A stretch of 64,000 bases of DNA from Alsobacter sp045348435 (GTDB lineage: Bacteria > Pseudomonadota > Alphaproteobacteria > Rhizobiales > Beijerinckiaceae), in the NCBI RefSeq assembly GCF_045348435.1, contig NZ_CP157484.1, positions 2,356,001 to 2,420,000 on the forward strand, read 5' to 3'. The notes under the pieces were generated by a model that did not search any database, had not been told where the DNA came from, and saw nothing but the letters and a program-made list of their open reading frames with translations. This document shows positions 1-8,398 of the stretch, piece by piece. Positions within the stretch are counted from its first letter, which is position 1. Each line of letters opens with the position of its first letter. A program made the translations under genes and the position numbers.

Positions 1-90
1 CCGCGCCGGGGCCCGCGGTCTTGCCCGGGAACCCTTCAGGTCGAGCCCACGTTGTGTCCCCGATTGTCAAGTTAATCGGAGGACAACCGC

Positions 91-507
91 ATGAAGAACG
101 CCCTTATCGCCGCCGCCGTCACTCTCACGCTCGCCGTTCCCGGCGTGGCCTTCGCGCAGAACGCCCAGTCCGGCGCGGCCGCCGGCGCGGCCACCGGCGC
201 TGTCGGCGGAGCCATCGTGGGCGGCCCGATCGGCGCGGCCGTCGGCGGCGTGACCGGCGCGATCGTCGGCGGGACGCTGTCGCAGAGCGATTCCACCCGC
301 GTCCACCAGTATGTCGTCCAGCAGCGTCGCCCGTCCGTGACCTATCGCGAGAAGGTCGTCGTCGGCGAGCCCCTGCCGCAGACGGTCGAACTCTATCCGG
401 TCCCGGCCGATGTCGGCGTGCAGACCCAGTATCGCTATTCGGTCATCAACGACCGGACCGTGCTGGTCGACCCCCAGACCCGCCGCATCGTGCAGGTCAT
501 CGAGTGA
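91..507 (+). CDS. DUF1236 family secreted protein
   Basis: 138 residues. The first ~22 residues form a signal peptide (MKNA, hydrophobic Ala/Val/Leu core, AFAQ cleavage site), so the product should reach the periplasm or envelope. Residues 25-65 are a Gly/Ala-rich low-complexity stretch with glycine-zipper character. The C-terminal ~70 residues end in VINDRTVLVDPQTRRIVQVIE-like sequence, the conserved tail of DUF1236, a Rhizobiales-enriched family of unknown function. The ATG is preceded by a strong GGAGG about 8 nt upstream. It is monocistronic: a terminator follows 30 nt after the stop and the next gene is on the other strand. Family assignment is confident, function unknown. Confidence 0.85.
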   Translation: MKNALIAAAVTLTLAVPGVAFAQNAQSGAAAGAATGAVGGAIVGGPIGAAVGGVTGAIVGGTLSQSDSTRVHQYVVQQRRPSVTYREKVVVGEPLPQTVELYPVPADVGVQTQYRYSVINDRTVLVDPQTRRIVQVIE

Positions 508-536
508 TCCTCGACGCCTGAGCGCCAGCCTGGCGT

Positions 537-568
537 GCGGCCCCGGAACTCGTTCCGGGGCCGCTTTT
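537..568 (+). terminator. Rho-independent terminator of the DUF1236 gene
   Basis: A perfect 13-bp inverted repeat (537-549 and 552-564, GCGGCCCCGGAAC and its complement) is followed by TTTT. It lies 30 nt after the DUF1236 stop and just before the convergent ligD stop, so it probably ends the plus-strand transcript. The symmetric stem may also slow transcription arriving from ligD. Confidence 0.8.
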
Positions 569-578
569 GCATGACGCG

Positions 579-3251
579 TCAGCGCCGGCGCGCCGTCGTC
601 TTGCGCCCGCCCCGAGAGGCCGGGAGCGTCTGCTTCAGCGTGAAGAAGCCCTCCCACGGATCGCGGCTGAGGAAATCGAGCCGCTGGCGCAGGTTGTCGA
701 CGCCGAAATGGTCCGCCCGCACCGCTTCGGAGAGTTCGTCCCATTGCAGCGGCGTGGAGACGGGCGCACCTGCCCTCGCCCGCGTCGAATAGGCCGCCAC
801 CGCCGTGGCGCCGCGCCCGTTGCGCAGATAGTCCACGAAGATGCGGCCCTTGCGCTGGACCTTGGCCATGTTGGCCACATAGAGCGTGGGGGAGTCGGCC
901 GCCATGCGCTCCACCACCTGGCGCGTGTAGTCCTTGGCGGTCTCCCAGTCGACCGACGGGGCGAGCGGGACGACGACGTGCAGCCCCTTGCCGCCGGACG
1001 TCTTGACGAAGCTTTCCAGCCTGTCCTCCGCCAGCCGGCGGCGGATCTCCAGCGCGCCGTCGATCACCTGGCCCCAGGTCACCTCCTCGCCCGGGTCGAG
1101 ATCGAAGATCAGCCGGTCCGGCTTTTCGATGTCGTCGACGCCGGAGCCCCAGGGATGGATCTCCAGCACCCCGGCCTGGACCAGCCCGATCAGGCCGCGC
1201 AGGTCCTCGATATAGGTCATGGGCTCGGCGTCTCCGACATCCACGGGCCGGATGTCGGGCGAAAGGCCCTCCCACATGTGTTTCTGGAAGAAGCACGGCT
1301 TGCCCACCCCGGACGGGCAGCGCACGAGGCTGAGGGGGCGGCGGGTGACATGCGGCAGCACCCAGTCGGCGATGTCGGCGTAGAAGTCGGCGAGGCCCTG
1401 CTTGGTGACGCCCTGGTCCTCCCACAGGATCCGCTCGGGATGGGTGAGCCTGACGCCGGAGAGATCCGCGCCCTTCGCGGCGAGGGGCTGGGCCGACGGC
1501 GCAACTCGCGCCTTGCGCGTCGAGGCCGCCTCCCCCGGCGTCGCTTCGCGGACGACCTCGGTGGGCGGCTTGTCGTCGCGCAGGCCCTTGAAGGAGGACT
1601 GGCGCAGGAGGCCGTCGCTGGTCCAGCCGCGAAACTCGATCTCGGCCACGAAGCGCGGTTCAACCCAGCGCACGCCCTTGTCGGCGCCGGCGGGCGGCTT
1701 GCGCCCCAGGTCAGGCTTGGGCGCCGCGATCGCCGAGAGGCCCTCATGCAGGCTGCGGGCCTCGTCGCCCGAAAAACCCGTCCCCGAACGGCCGGCGTAG
1801 ATCAGCTTGCCGTCCTCGTAATAGCCCAGCGCCAGCGAGCCGATGGAGCGCTTCGCCGCGGTCGACAGCGTGTAGCCGAGGACCACGAACTCCTGCCGCA
1901 TCACGCATTTGGATTTCAGCCAGTGCCCGCCGCGGTCCGGCAGATAGGGGGCATCCTTGCGCTTGGAGACGACGCCCTCCAGCCCGAGCCGGCAGGCATG
2001 GACCAGCATGCTGCGCCCGTCATGCTCGAAATGCTCGCTGTAGCGAATGTTGGAGCCCTCGGGGGCCTGCGCCAGCAGCGCCTCGAGCAGGCGCTTGCGC
2101 TCGATCTGGGGCGACTTCGTGAGATCGGCGCCCTCCAGATAGAGCAGGTCGAAGACATAATAGACCATCCGGTCCTTGCGCCCGGCCTTGAGGTCGGCCT
2201 GCAGGGCGCTGAAGCTCGGGACGCCGTTCTCTCCCTCCGAGACGATCTCGCCATCGAGCAGCGCCGAGCCGACCGGGAGCCGCTTCAGGCTCTCGGCGAT
2301 GGAGCCGAAGCGCTCCGTCCAGTCCAGCCCCTTGCGGGTGAGCAGTTGCGCCTCGCCCCCATCGAGGCGGGCCTGCATGCGATAGCCGTCATATTTGATC
2401 TCGTGGATCCAGTCGCCGCCCGTGGGCGGCTCCTCGATCAGCGAGGCCAGGCTCGGCTCCAGGAACACCGGGAGCAGGCCCTTGCGGGCGCCCTTCGCCT
2501 TCACGGCCTTGATTCCGCTGCCTTCCTGGCCCGGCTTGCCCCGGCCCGGGGCGGCGCTCTTCGCCTGCCGGGCGGCATGGTCCTCCCGGATCACGCCCTC
2601 GGCGGCGAGCTCGTCATTGGTCTTCCCGCTCAGGAACGAGGTCGCGTCCCCCAGCACGTCCGGGGCGTCCGGCGCGCGGGCGAAGGCGTCGTCTCCCTTC
2701 AGGAGCAGCCACTGCTCCTTTTTCTCGTGCGGACGCGGCCGCATTCGCACCAGGTGCCAGCGCCCCTTCAGGCGCGACCCATGCAGGGTGAAGTCCAGGT
2801 GGCCCTTGGCGAGGCTCTTGCGCGGCTCCTTGTCCGGCGTCCAGGTTCCCCGGTCCCAGACGATCATGGTCCCGCCGCCATATTCGCCCTGCGGGATGAC
2901 GCCCTCGAAGTCGAGATATTGCATCGGGTGGTCTTCGGTGTGGACGGCCAGCCGCTTCTCGCCGGGAACGAGGCTGGGTCCGCGGGTCACCGCCCAGCTC
3001 TTGAGCACGCCGTCGAGCTCGAGCCTGAGGTCGTAATGCAGCCGCCGCGCGGCGTGCTTCTGGACGACGAACTGCCAGCCCTCCTCTGCGCCCACCTGCG
3101 CCGGCGGCTCGGCGGTGCGCTGGAAATCCCGCTTCTCGCGATAGAGCTTGAGCGGGTCCGCGGGGTCCTCCGCCGCCGCGCTCGTTGGGGAGGCCGCCCG
3201 CGGGGACGGCTTGGCGGCGGCCTTGGCCGCTGTCTTACGCTGGACCGCCAC
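579..3251 (-). CDS. ligD: Multifunctional ATP-dependent DNA ligase D (NHEJ)
   Basis: 890 residues, usual size for a three-domain LigD. Order is 3'-phosphoesterase (about 35-190, with the HYDLRLELDG motif), ATP-dependent ligase (about 260-560, nucleotidyl-lysine K286 in EIKYDGYR), and a C-terminal primase-like polymerase (about 590-870, DLDPGEE acid motif and GGKGLHVVVPL). This PE-Lig-Pol order is typical of Pseudomonas and rhizobial LigD and differs from mycobacteria. The enzyme trims, fills and seals double-strand break ends with Ku. It starts 15 nt after the ku stop, so the two are cotranscribed. The N-terminus (~30 residues) is Lys/Ala/Pro-rich. No damage to any domain is visible. Confidence 0.97.
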   Translation of the reverse strand: MAVQRKTAAKAAAKPSPRAASPTSAAAEDPADPLKLYREKRDFQRTAEPPAQVGAEEGWQFVVQKHAARRLHYDLRLELDGVLKSWAVTRGPSLVPGEKRLAVHTEDHPMQYLDFEGVIPQGEYGGGTMIVWDRGTWTPDKEPRKSLAKGHLDFTLHGSRLKGRWHLVRMRPRPHEKKEQWLLLKGDDAFARAPDAPDVLGDATSFLSGKTNDELAAEGVIREDHAARQAKSAAPGRGKPGQEGSGIKAVKAKGARKGLLPVFLEPSLASLIEEPPTGGDWIHEIKYDGYRMQARLDGGEAQLLTRKGLDWTERFGSIAESLKRLPVGSALLDGEIVSEGENGVPSFSALQADLKAGRKDRMVYYVFDLLYLEGADLTKSPQIERKRLLEALLAQAPEGSNIRYSEHFEHDGRSMLVHACRLGLEGVVSKRKDAPYLPDRGGHWLKSKCVMRQEFVVLGYTLSTAAKRSIGSLALGYYEDGKLIYAGRSGTGFSGDEARSLHEGLSAIAAPKPDLGRKPPAGADKGVRWVEPRFVAEIEFRGWTSDGLLRQSSFKGLRDDKPPTEVVREATPGEAASTRKARVAPSAQPLAAKGADLSGVRLTHPERILWEDQGVTKQGLADFYADIADWVLPHVTRRPLSLVRCPSGVGKPCFFQKHMWEGLSPDIRPVDVGDAEPMTYIEDLRGLIGLVQAGVLEIHPWGSGVDDIEKPDRLIFDLDPGEEVTWGQVIDGALEIRRRLAEDRLESFVKTSGGKGLHVVVPLAPSVDWETAKDYTRQVVERMAADSPTLYVANMAKVQRKGRIFVDYLRNGRGATAVAAYSTRARAGAPVSTPLQWDELSEAVRADHFGVDNLRQRLDFLSRDPWEGFFTLKQTLPASRGGRKTTARRR

Positions 3252-3266
3252 GGCGCCCTCCCCGGC

Positions 3267-4154
3267 TCAGCGGCGGGTCGCGGCGGCGCGCCGCGCGGGG
3301 CCGGCTTGCGGCTTGGCGGTGCGGCGCTTCGGCTCCGCCTTCGGCTTGGCGGCGCGGCGCTCCGCCGGGCGCTCCTCCTGCTGCAGGCTCTTGCGGAGCG
3401 CGTCCAGGATCCCGGCCGGCTTGGTCGAGGCGGGCGCCTTCGGGGCCTTGGCCGGCTTGCGGCCGGCCTTCTTGGCCTCCAGCATGGCGGTGAGCGCCTC
3501 CTCGTAGCGGTCGTGGAACTCCGAGGGGTCGAACGCGCCCATCTTGCGCTCCACCAGGGCGTCAGCGACCTCCAGGAGTTCCTGGTCGATCGTCGGCTTC
3601 TTCGGGATGTCGGCGAAGGCGTCCGCGTCGCTGCGCACCTCGTAGGGCCAGCGCAGGACCGTCGCCATGATGCCCTCGCCGCGCGGCTCGAGCAGCACGA
3701 TGTGCTCGCGCTGGTGCATGACCACGGTGGAGAGGGCCGCGAGCTTGCGCCGCGCCATCGCCTCGCGGATCACCAGGAAAGCCTCTTCGGAGGGCTTGTC
3801 GTCGGGCGCGAGGTAATAGGGCCTGTCAAAATAGAGCGGATCGACCTCGCCCCGGTCGACGAAGCGGTTCACCTCCATGATGTGGGTGGCTTCGAGCCGC
3901 ACCTGGTCGAGCTCCTCTTCCTCCACCTCCACCATCTCGCCCTTGGAGATCTCGAAGCCCTTGGCCTGGTCCTCCTTCTCGACCTCCTGGCCGGTCCCCT
4001 CGTCGAAAAGGTGGATGCGCAGCCGATTGCCGGTCTGGCGGTTGATCCGGTGGAAATGCACCGACTTCGCCTCGGTCACGGCCGGGTAGAGCGCGACGGC
4101 GCAGTTCACCAGCGAGAGCTTCAGGTAACCCTTCCAGACCGACCGCGGCGCCAT
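3267..4154 (-). CDS. ku: Non-homologous end joining protein Ku
   Basis: 295 residues with the bacterial Ku core (WKGYLKLSLVNCAVALYPA near the N-terminus, then RINRQTGNRL and a central DNA-encircling region). The last ~50 residues are Lys/Arg/Ala/Pro-rich, the usual flexible DNA-binding tail of rhizobial Ku. It binds broken DNA ends as a homodimer and recruits LigD, the next gene in the operon. The frame is open further upstream, but the ATG at 4154 has AGAGG at a good distance and matches the family N-terminus, so it was preferred. The VOC gene is divergent, leaving a 130-nt shared promoter region. Confidence 0.95.
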   Translation of the reverse strand: MAPRSVWKGYLKLSLVNCAVALYPAVTEAKSVHFHRINRQTGNRLRIHLFDEGTGQEVEKEDQAKGFEISKGEMVEVEEEELDQVRLEATHIMEVNRFVDRGEVDPLYFDRPYYLAPDDKPSEEAFLVIREAMARRKLAALSTVVMHQREHIVLLEPRGEGIMATVLRWPYEVRSDADAFADIPKKPTIDQELLEVADALVERKMGAFDPSEFHDRYEEALTAMLEAKKAGRKPAKAPKAPASTKPAGILDALRKSLQQEERPAERRAAKPKAEPKRRTAKPQAGPARRAAATRR

Positions 4155-4284
4155 GCCCGACATCCTCTTGCCCACGCGATCCGCCGCGCTGCCGATTAAG
4201 CGTCCGGCCCGGGGTCTGGTTCCGTCCACGCTTGAACGCAGGCGGCGGCGTGCGACGCTGTCCCGAGCGAACCGGGAGGAGACG

Positions 4285-4704
4285 ATGGCGCCCGCGATCA
4301 AATCCGTGCTGGAGACCGCTCTCTATGTGGACGATCTCGATCGCGCCCGGAGCTTTTACCGGGAGACGCTCGGGATGGAGCTTCTGTTTGAGGATGCGCG
4401 CATGTGCGCCTTCGACGTCGGCGGCCGCAGCGTGCTGCTGCTCTTCCGGCGAGGCGCCTCGACCGAGGCCGTTCCCATGCCGGGCGGGGTCATCCCGCCC
4501 CATGACGGGTCAGGGCCTATCCACGTCGCCTTCGCGATCGCCGCCGCAGACCTTGACGAATGGGAGGCGGCGCTGGGCCGCGCGGGCGTGGACGTCGAGG
4601 GCCGGACGTCCTGGCCCCGCGGCGGCCGCAGTCTCTATTTCAGGGATCCGGACGGCCATCTCCTGGAGCTGGCGACGCCGGGCTTGTGGAGCGCGGAGCG
4701 CTAG
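4285..4704 (+). CDS. VOC (glyoxalase/bleomycin resistance) family protein
   Basis: 139 residues forming one vicinal-oxygen-chelate module with two beta-alpha-beta-beta-beta repeats: ETALYVDDLDRARSFYRETLGM at the start and SLYFRDPDGHLLELATPGLW at the end. This is the usual layout of small VOC proteins that bind a divalent metal. The substrate cannot be inferred. The start chosen is the ATG at 4285, with GGAGGAG just upstream; the frame continues upstream into ku-proximal sequence but lacks a family match there. It is divergent from ku and ends 1 nt from the convergent stop of the small secreted protein at 4706. Confidence 0.85.
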   Translation: MAPAIKSVLETALYVDDLDRARSFYRETLGMELLFEDARMCAFDVGGRSVLLLFRRGASTEAVPMPGGVIPPHDGSGPIHVAFAIAAADLDEWEAALGRAGVDVEGRTSWPRGGRSLYFRDPDGHLLELATPGLWSAER

Positions 4705-4705
4705 C

Positions 4706-4957
4706 TCAGGTGCCGCTCTCCAGGATCTCGATGACCTTGCGGGACTTCGGCTCCACCACGATGACGCGGCTGTTCTCGATCACGATGCCGTAGGCCCCGT
4801 TGGGCTGCACGATCACCTGCGCGCCGGCCGGCATGGTGGCGCCGATCTTCACCGGCTTTGCAGCGTCAGCGACTTCCGGAGCGGCCGGAGGCGTCGCCGG
4901 CTTGGCGGAGACGGCCGACGTCAGGGAGATAAACATGATCAAAGGCAGGGCGCGCAC
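4706..4957 (-). CDS. Small secreted DUF1236-like protein
   Basis: 83 residues if translation begins at the GTG at 4957, which has GGAGAG 7 nt upstream; the ATG at 4936 is an alternative without a clear ribosome site and would cut the signal peptide. The first ~20 residues (VRALPLIMFISLTSAVSAK) look like a signal peptide, followed by a Pro/Ala linker. The last ~45 residues (GAYGIVIENSRVIVVEPKSRKVIEIL) resemble the tail of DUF1236 proteins such as the one at 91-507. Expected to be periplasmic; function unknown. It converges on the VOC gene with essentially no spacer. Confidence 0.6.
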   Translation of the reverse strand: MRALPLIMFISLTSAVSAKPATPPAAPEVADAAKPVKIGATMPAGAQVIVQPNGAYGIVIENSRVIVVEPKSRKVIEILESGT

Positions 4958-5181
4958 GGCAAGTCTCTCCAGTTGCCGCGGAAAACGGTTTGAACGCCGA
5001 TAAGTTTCCTGCAGCGCGGGTCTTTTGCCATTGATGGTGAAGAGCCCGCTGTGCGGCGGCGCACATCGTCCCCGCACGCCGCGGTCCTGCGCGGTCCGCA
5101 GCGTCGCCGCAGCCTGGCGCGCAACCATTGGGCGCTTCGGCACGTCTTCAGGAACCCCGACGACAGCAGGAAGGCGTCACC

Positions 5182-5586
5182 ATGGACATCGCCCTCGACA
5201 AGGTCTGCGCCCTCATCCGACAGGCCCGTCAATTCGACGTGAAGGAAGGCGAGACCGACCCGGACTCCGGCTCCAACCCCACCGACGACCGCTCTTTCGA
5301 CGTGCTCGAAACCAACGCGGGCGATCCTGTCGAAGGCGAGATCCGCGCCTTCGTCGACGGACTGAACGTCGACGAGCGCGCCAACCTGGTCGCGCTGGTC
5401 TGGGTCGGCCGCGGCGACTACGACAAGGACGAGTGGGACGAGGCCGTCGCCCTCGCCAAGGAGCGCACGGACACGCCCACCTCCGACTACCTGCTCGGCA
5501 TCCCCAACCTCCCCGACCTCCTGGACGAAGGGCTCGGCGCGTTCGACCTGAGCTGCGTCGACGAGGACGGTGGAGCGGGCGTCTGA
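5182..5586 (+). CDS. DUF3775 domain-containing protein
   Basis: 134 residues, acidic and soluble. The C-terminal part carries the DUF3775 signature (EIRAFVDGLNVDERANLVALVW, GRGDYD, EWDEAVALAKER, YLLGIPNLPDLLDEGL), a short domain common in Rhizobiales and of unknown function. The ATG at 5182 follows GGAAGG with 7-8 nt spacing; an in-frame ATG at 5128 lacks such a site. It precedes mazG on the same strand by 71 nt, so the two may share a transcript, but nothing else ties their roles together. Confidence 0.8.
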   Translation: MDIALDKVCALIRQARQFDVKEGETDPDSGSNPTDDRSFDVLETNAGDPVEGEIRAFVDGLNVDERANLVALVWVGRGDYDKDEWDEAVALAKERTDTPTSDYLLGIPNLPDLLDEGLGAFDLSCVDEDGGAGV

Positions 5587-5657
5587 GGCAGGCTCCGGGG
5601 CGGGACGGCGGGCTCGGCCGGCGCTAGACTGCGCTCCCACGTGCCGCCGGATTCCCC

Positions 5658-6518
5658 ATGACCCCTCCTGACGTTCCCGGGGCGGAGAGCCCTCCCCGCC
5701 CCTCGCGCGACATCGCCGAGCTGATCCGCATCATGGCCGCCCTGCGGACGCCCGGAACGGGCTGCCCCTGGGACCTGGAGCAGGATTTCGCCTCCATCGC
5801 TCCCTACACGATCGAGGAGGCCTACGAGGTCGCCGACGCCATCGCGCGAGGCGACATCGTCGACCTGCGCGACGAACTGGGAGACCTGCTGCTCCAGGTC
5901 GTGTTCCACGCCCGGATGGCGCAGGAGGCCGGCGATTTCGACTTCGGCGGCGTCGTCGAGGCGATCACCACCAAGCTGATCCGCCGCCATCCGCACGTCT
6001 TCGGCGCGGCGCGGGACCTTGCGCCCGCCGAGGTCAAGCGGCTGTGGGGCGAGATCAAGGCGCAGGAGAAGGCCGAGCGCCGGGCGGCGCGGGAGGCGGC
6101 GGGCCGCTCCGATCCGGAGCCTCCTTCGGGCCTGCTCGCCGGCGTTCCGGCCGCCATGCCGGCCCTCACCCGGGCCGTGAAGCTGCAGGCCAAGGCCTCG
6201 ACCGTCGGCTTCGACTGGAACGACGTGCGCCTGGTCCTGGCCAAGATCCGCGAGGAGATCGGCGAGGTCGAGCAGGCGCTCGACCAGGGCGACCGGCAGG
6301 CGGTCGCGGACGAGGTCGGGGACATCCTGTTCGCCGTCGCCAATCTGGCCCGCCATCTGGAGGTCGACCCGGAGGCGGCCCTGCGCGGCACGAACGCCAA
6401 GTTCGAGCGACGCTTCGCCTTCATCGAGCGCCAGCTCGCCGCGAGGGGGCGCTCGCCGGCGCAGGCCTCCCTGGACGAAATGGACGCGCTCTGGAACGCG
6501 GCCAAGCTGGAGGAGTAG
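5658..6518 (+). CDS. mazG: Nucleoside triphosphate pyrophosphohydrolase MazG
   Basis: 286 residues, close to the ~265 of E. coli MazG. Two tandem MazG helical domains are visible. The first has CPWDLEQ, EEAYEVADAI and DELGDLLLQVVFH; the second has REEIGEVEQAL and ADEVGDILFAVANLARH. These carry the acidic Mg-binding EExxE and ExxD residues. It hydrolyses NTPs and dNTPs to NMP plus pyrophosphate as a cytosolic house-cleaning enzyme. It converges with hflX, 12 nt apart, an arrangement seen in many Rhizobiales. The ribosome site before the ATG is weak. Confidence 0.95.
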   Translation: MTPPDVPGAESPPRPSRDIAELIRIMAALRTPGTGCPWDLEQDFASIAPYTIEEAYEVADAIARGDIVDLRDELGDLLLQVVFHARMAQEAGDFDFGGVVEAITTKLIRRHPHVFGAARDLAPAEVKRLWGEIKAQEKAERRAAREAAGRSDPEPPSGLLAGVPAAMPALTRAVKLQAKASTVGFDWNDVRLVLAKIREEIGEVEQALDQGDRQAVADEVGDILFAVANLARHLEVDPEAALRGTNAKFERRFAFIERQLAARGRSPAQASLDEMDALWNAAKLEE

Positions 6519-6530
6519 GCGCCGGCCGGT

Positions 6531-7934
6531 TCAGCGGGTCCGCCGCGCTCCGGGGAAGCGGCGCGTCAGGCGCGGCTCCTTCTCCGGCGCGATGCGCGCC
6601 GCGATCAGGGTGGCGCCGGACGCGTCCTCGCGCCGGTCGAGCACTTCGGCCTCCTGGTAGAGCCAGTGCAGCCCGGCCCCGTCCGACGGGTCCACGGAGA
6701 CGTGGAACACCGGACGCTCATGCGCGAGGCGGCCCTCGATCAGGGCCTTCAGCCGGTCCATGCCGTCGCCCGTCAGCGCCGAGACCAGCACAGGCTGGCC
6801 CTCCGCCGGGCGATGCTCGACCACGCCGAGAAGCCGCGCCTTCTCCTCGGGCGGCAGCAGATCGGACTTGTTCCAGACCTCGATAAGCCGATTGTGGTCG
6901 TCGGGATCGACGCCGAGCTCGCGCAGGATCGCGATCACGTCGGCCGACTGGGCCTCCGTGTCGCCATGCGAGACGTCGCGGACATGCAGGATCACGTCGG
7001 CGGAGATCACGTCCTCCAGCGTCGCGCGGAACGCCGCCACCAGCATGGTCGGCAGGTCGGAGATGAAGCCGACGGTGTCGGACAGGATCACCGGGGCGCC
7101 ATGCGGCAGCTTCACCACCCGGGCCGTCGGGTCGAGGGTGGCGAAGAGCATGTTCTCCGCCAGCACCTCCGCCGAGGTCAGGCGGTTGAACAGGGTCGAC
7201 TTGCCGGCGTTGGTGTAGCCGACCAGCGCGACGACCGGATAGGGAACCTTGCGCCGGCTCTCGCGGTGGAGGGAGCGCGTGCGCTTGACGCTCTCCAGCT
7301 CCTTCTCGATGCGGACCATCCGCTCCAGGATGACGCGCCGGTCCGCTTCGATCTGTGTCTCGCCGGGGCCGCCCAGGAAGCCGAAGCCGCCGCGCTGGCG
7401 CTCCAGATGGGTCCAGGAGCGCACCAGGCGGCTCTTCTGGTAGGCCAGATGCGCCAGTTCGACCTGAAGGCCGCCCTCGCGGGTCCGCGCCCTGCGGCCG
7501 AAGATCTCCAGGATCAGGCCCGTCCGGTCGATGACCTTGGAGCCCCAGGCCTTCTCCAGGTTGCGCTGCTGGACGGGGCTCAGCGCGCAGTCCATCACGA
7601 CCAGGTCAATCTCGTCGGCCTTGATCAGTCCGGCGAACTCCTCGACCTTGCCCTTGCCCAGATAGGTTGCGGGCCGGGGCGAGGCCAGCGAGGCGATCGT
7701 GGACTGGACGACGTGAAGGTCGATGGCCGCCGCCAGGCCCGCCGCCTCCTCCAGCCGCGCCTGCGGAATGCGCAGGTTGACCACGCCGCCGTCTTCGGCG
7801 GCGGCGGTCTTGCTGGCGCGGCGCGAGGTCAGATAAGGGCCCACGACCAGGGTCCGGGTGCCGGAAGCGATTTCCTTCTCGGGCTCCGCCGGGCCTTTGG
7901 TCAGCGTCTCGATATCACCGGGCTTGTGCTTCAA
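6531..7934 (-). CDS. hflX: Ribosome-associated GTPase HflX
   Basis: 467 residues. An N-terminal HflX glycine-rich domain (about 45-210, LRIPQARLEEA and GKGKVEEFAGLI) is followed by the GTPase domain with G1 GYTNAGKST, G3 DTVGFI and G4 NKSD. The family rescues or splits stalled ribosomes. The codon at 7934 is TTG, with AAGGA about 5 nt upstream; no in-frame ATG gives a better fit. It lies 31 nt downstream of hfq on the same strand, the conserved hfq-hflX pairing, so cotranscription is likely. Confidence 0.95.
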   Translation of the reverse strand: MKHKPGDIETLTKGPAEPEKEIASGTRTLVVGPYLTSRRASKTAAAEDGGVVNLRIPQARLEEAAGLAAAIDLHVVQSTIASLASPRPATYLGKGKVEEFAGLIKADEIDLVVMDCALSPVQQRNLEKAWGSKVIDRTGLILEIFGRRARTREGGLQVELAHLAYQKSRLVRSWTHLERQRGGFGFLGGPGETQIEADRRVILERMVRIEKELESVKRTRSLHRESRRKVPYPVVALVGYTNAGKSTLFNRLTSAEVLAENMLFATLDPTARVVKLPHGAPVILSDTVGFISDLPTMLVAAFRATLEDVISADVILHVRDVSHGDTEAQSADVIAILRELGVDPDDHNRLIEVWNKSDLLPPEEKARLLGVVEHRPAEGQPVLVSALTGDGMDRLKALIEGRLAHERPVFHVSVDPSDGAGLHWLYQEAEVLDRREDASGATLIAARIAPEKEPRLTRRFPGARRTR

Positions 7935-7965
7935 TTCGGTCCTTCAGGGGCATGGAGCGGGAGGA

Positions 7966-8229
7966 TCATTCCTTCCCGGGGATCGGGCCGCCCTCTTCGC
8001 CCTGCTCGAACAGCGACACCGGATGCCCCGGCATGATGGTCGAGATCGCGTGCTTGTAGACGAGCTGCGAATGTCCGTCCCGACGCAGGAGTACGCAGAA
8101 ATTGTCGAACCAGGTCACAACGCCCTGCAGCTTGACTCCGTTCACCAGGAAGATCGTCAGCGGCACCTTGTTCTTGCGAACGTGGTTGAGAAAAGTGTCC
8201 TGAAGGTTCTGATTCCGCTCCGCAGCCAT
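7966..8229 (-). CDS. hfq: RNA chaperone Hfq
   Basis: 87 residues from the ATG at 8229, with AAGAGGGG upstream. An upstream in-frame GTG (8256) would add nine residues but lacks a ribosome site and homology. Sm1 (NLQDTFLNHVRKNKVPLTIFLVNGVKLQGVVTWFD region) and Sm2 (LVYKHAISTIMPG) motifs are complete, including the Q near position 8 and the YKHAIS segment that line the RNA-binding faces of the hexamer. It promotes sRNA-mRNA pairing. It is followed closely by hflX. Confidence 0.97.
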   Translation of the reverse strand: MAAERNQNLQDTFLNHVRKNKVPLTIFLVNGVKLQGVVTWFDNFCVLLRRDGHSQLVYKHAISTIMPGHPVSLFEQGEEGGPIPGKE

Positions 8230-8398
8230 CGTTTCAAAGCCCCTCTTGTTGCTCACCAGCTCGCGTGGACGGGTCCGCTTCTCGGCTGGTGCGTTTCGTC
8301 CCGAATCACATCTCGAACGCGTTCCGGATCTCTCGCTGGCAGACGTTCGACATTTCGCGACCTCGCCACGCTAACACGAACTTCGCCTTGCACCACCC

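Noticed and set aside
567..4199. 1210-codon plus-strand ORF opposite ku and ligD
   Set aside because: Its translation is a low-complexity Arg/Gly/Asp/Val mix typical of the antisense of GC-rich genes. The minus strand carries complete Ku and LigD domains.
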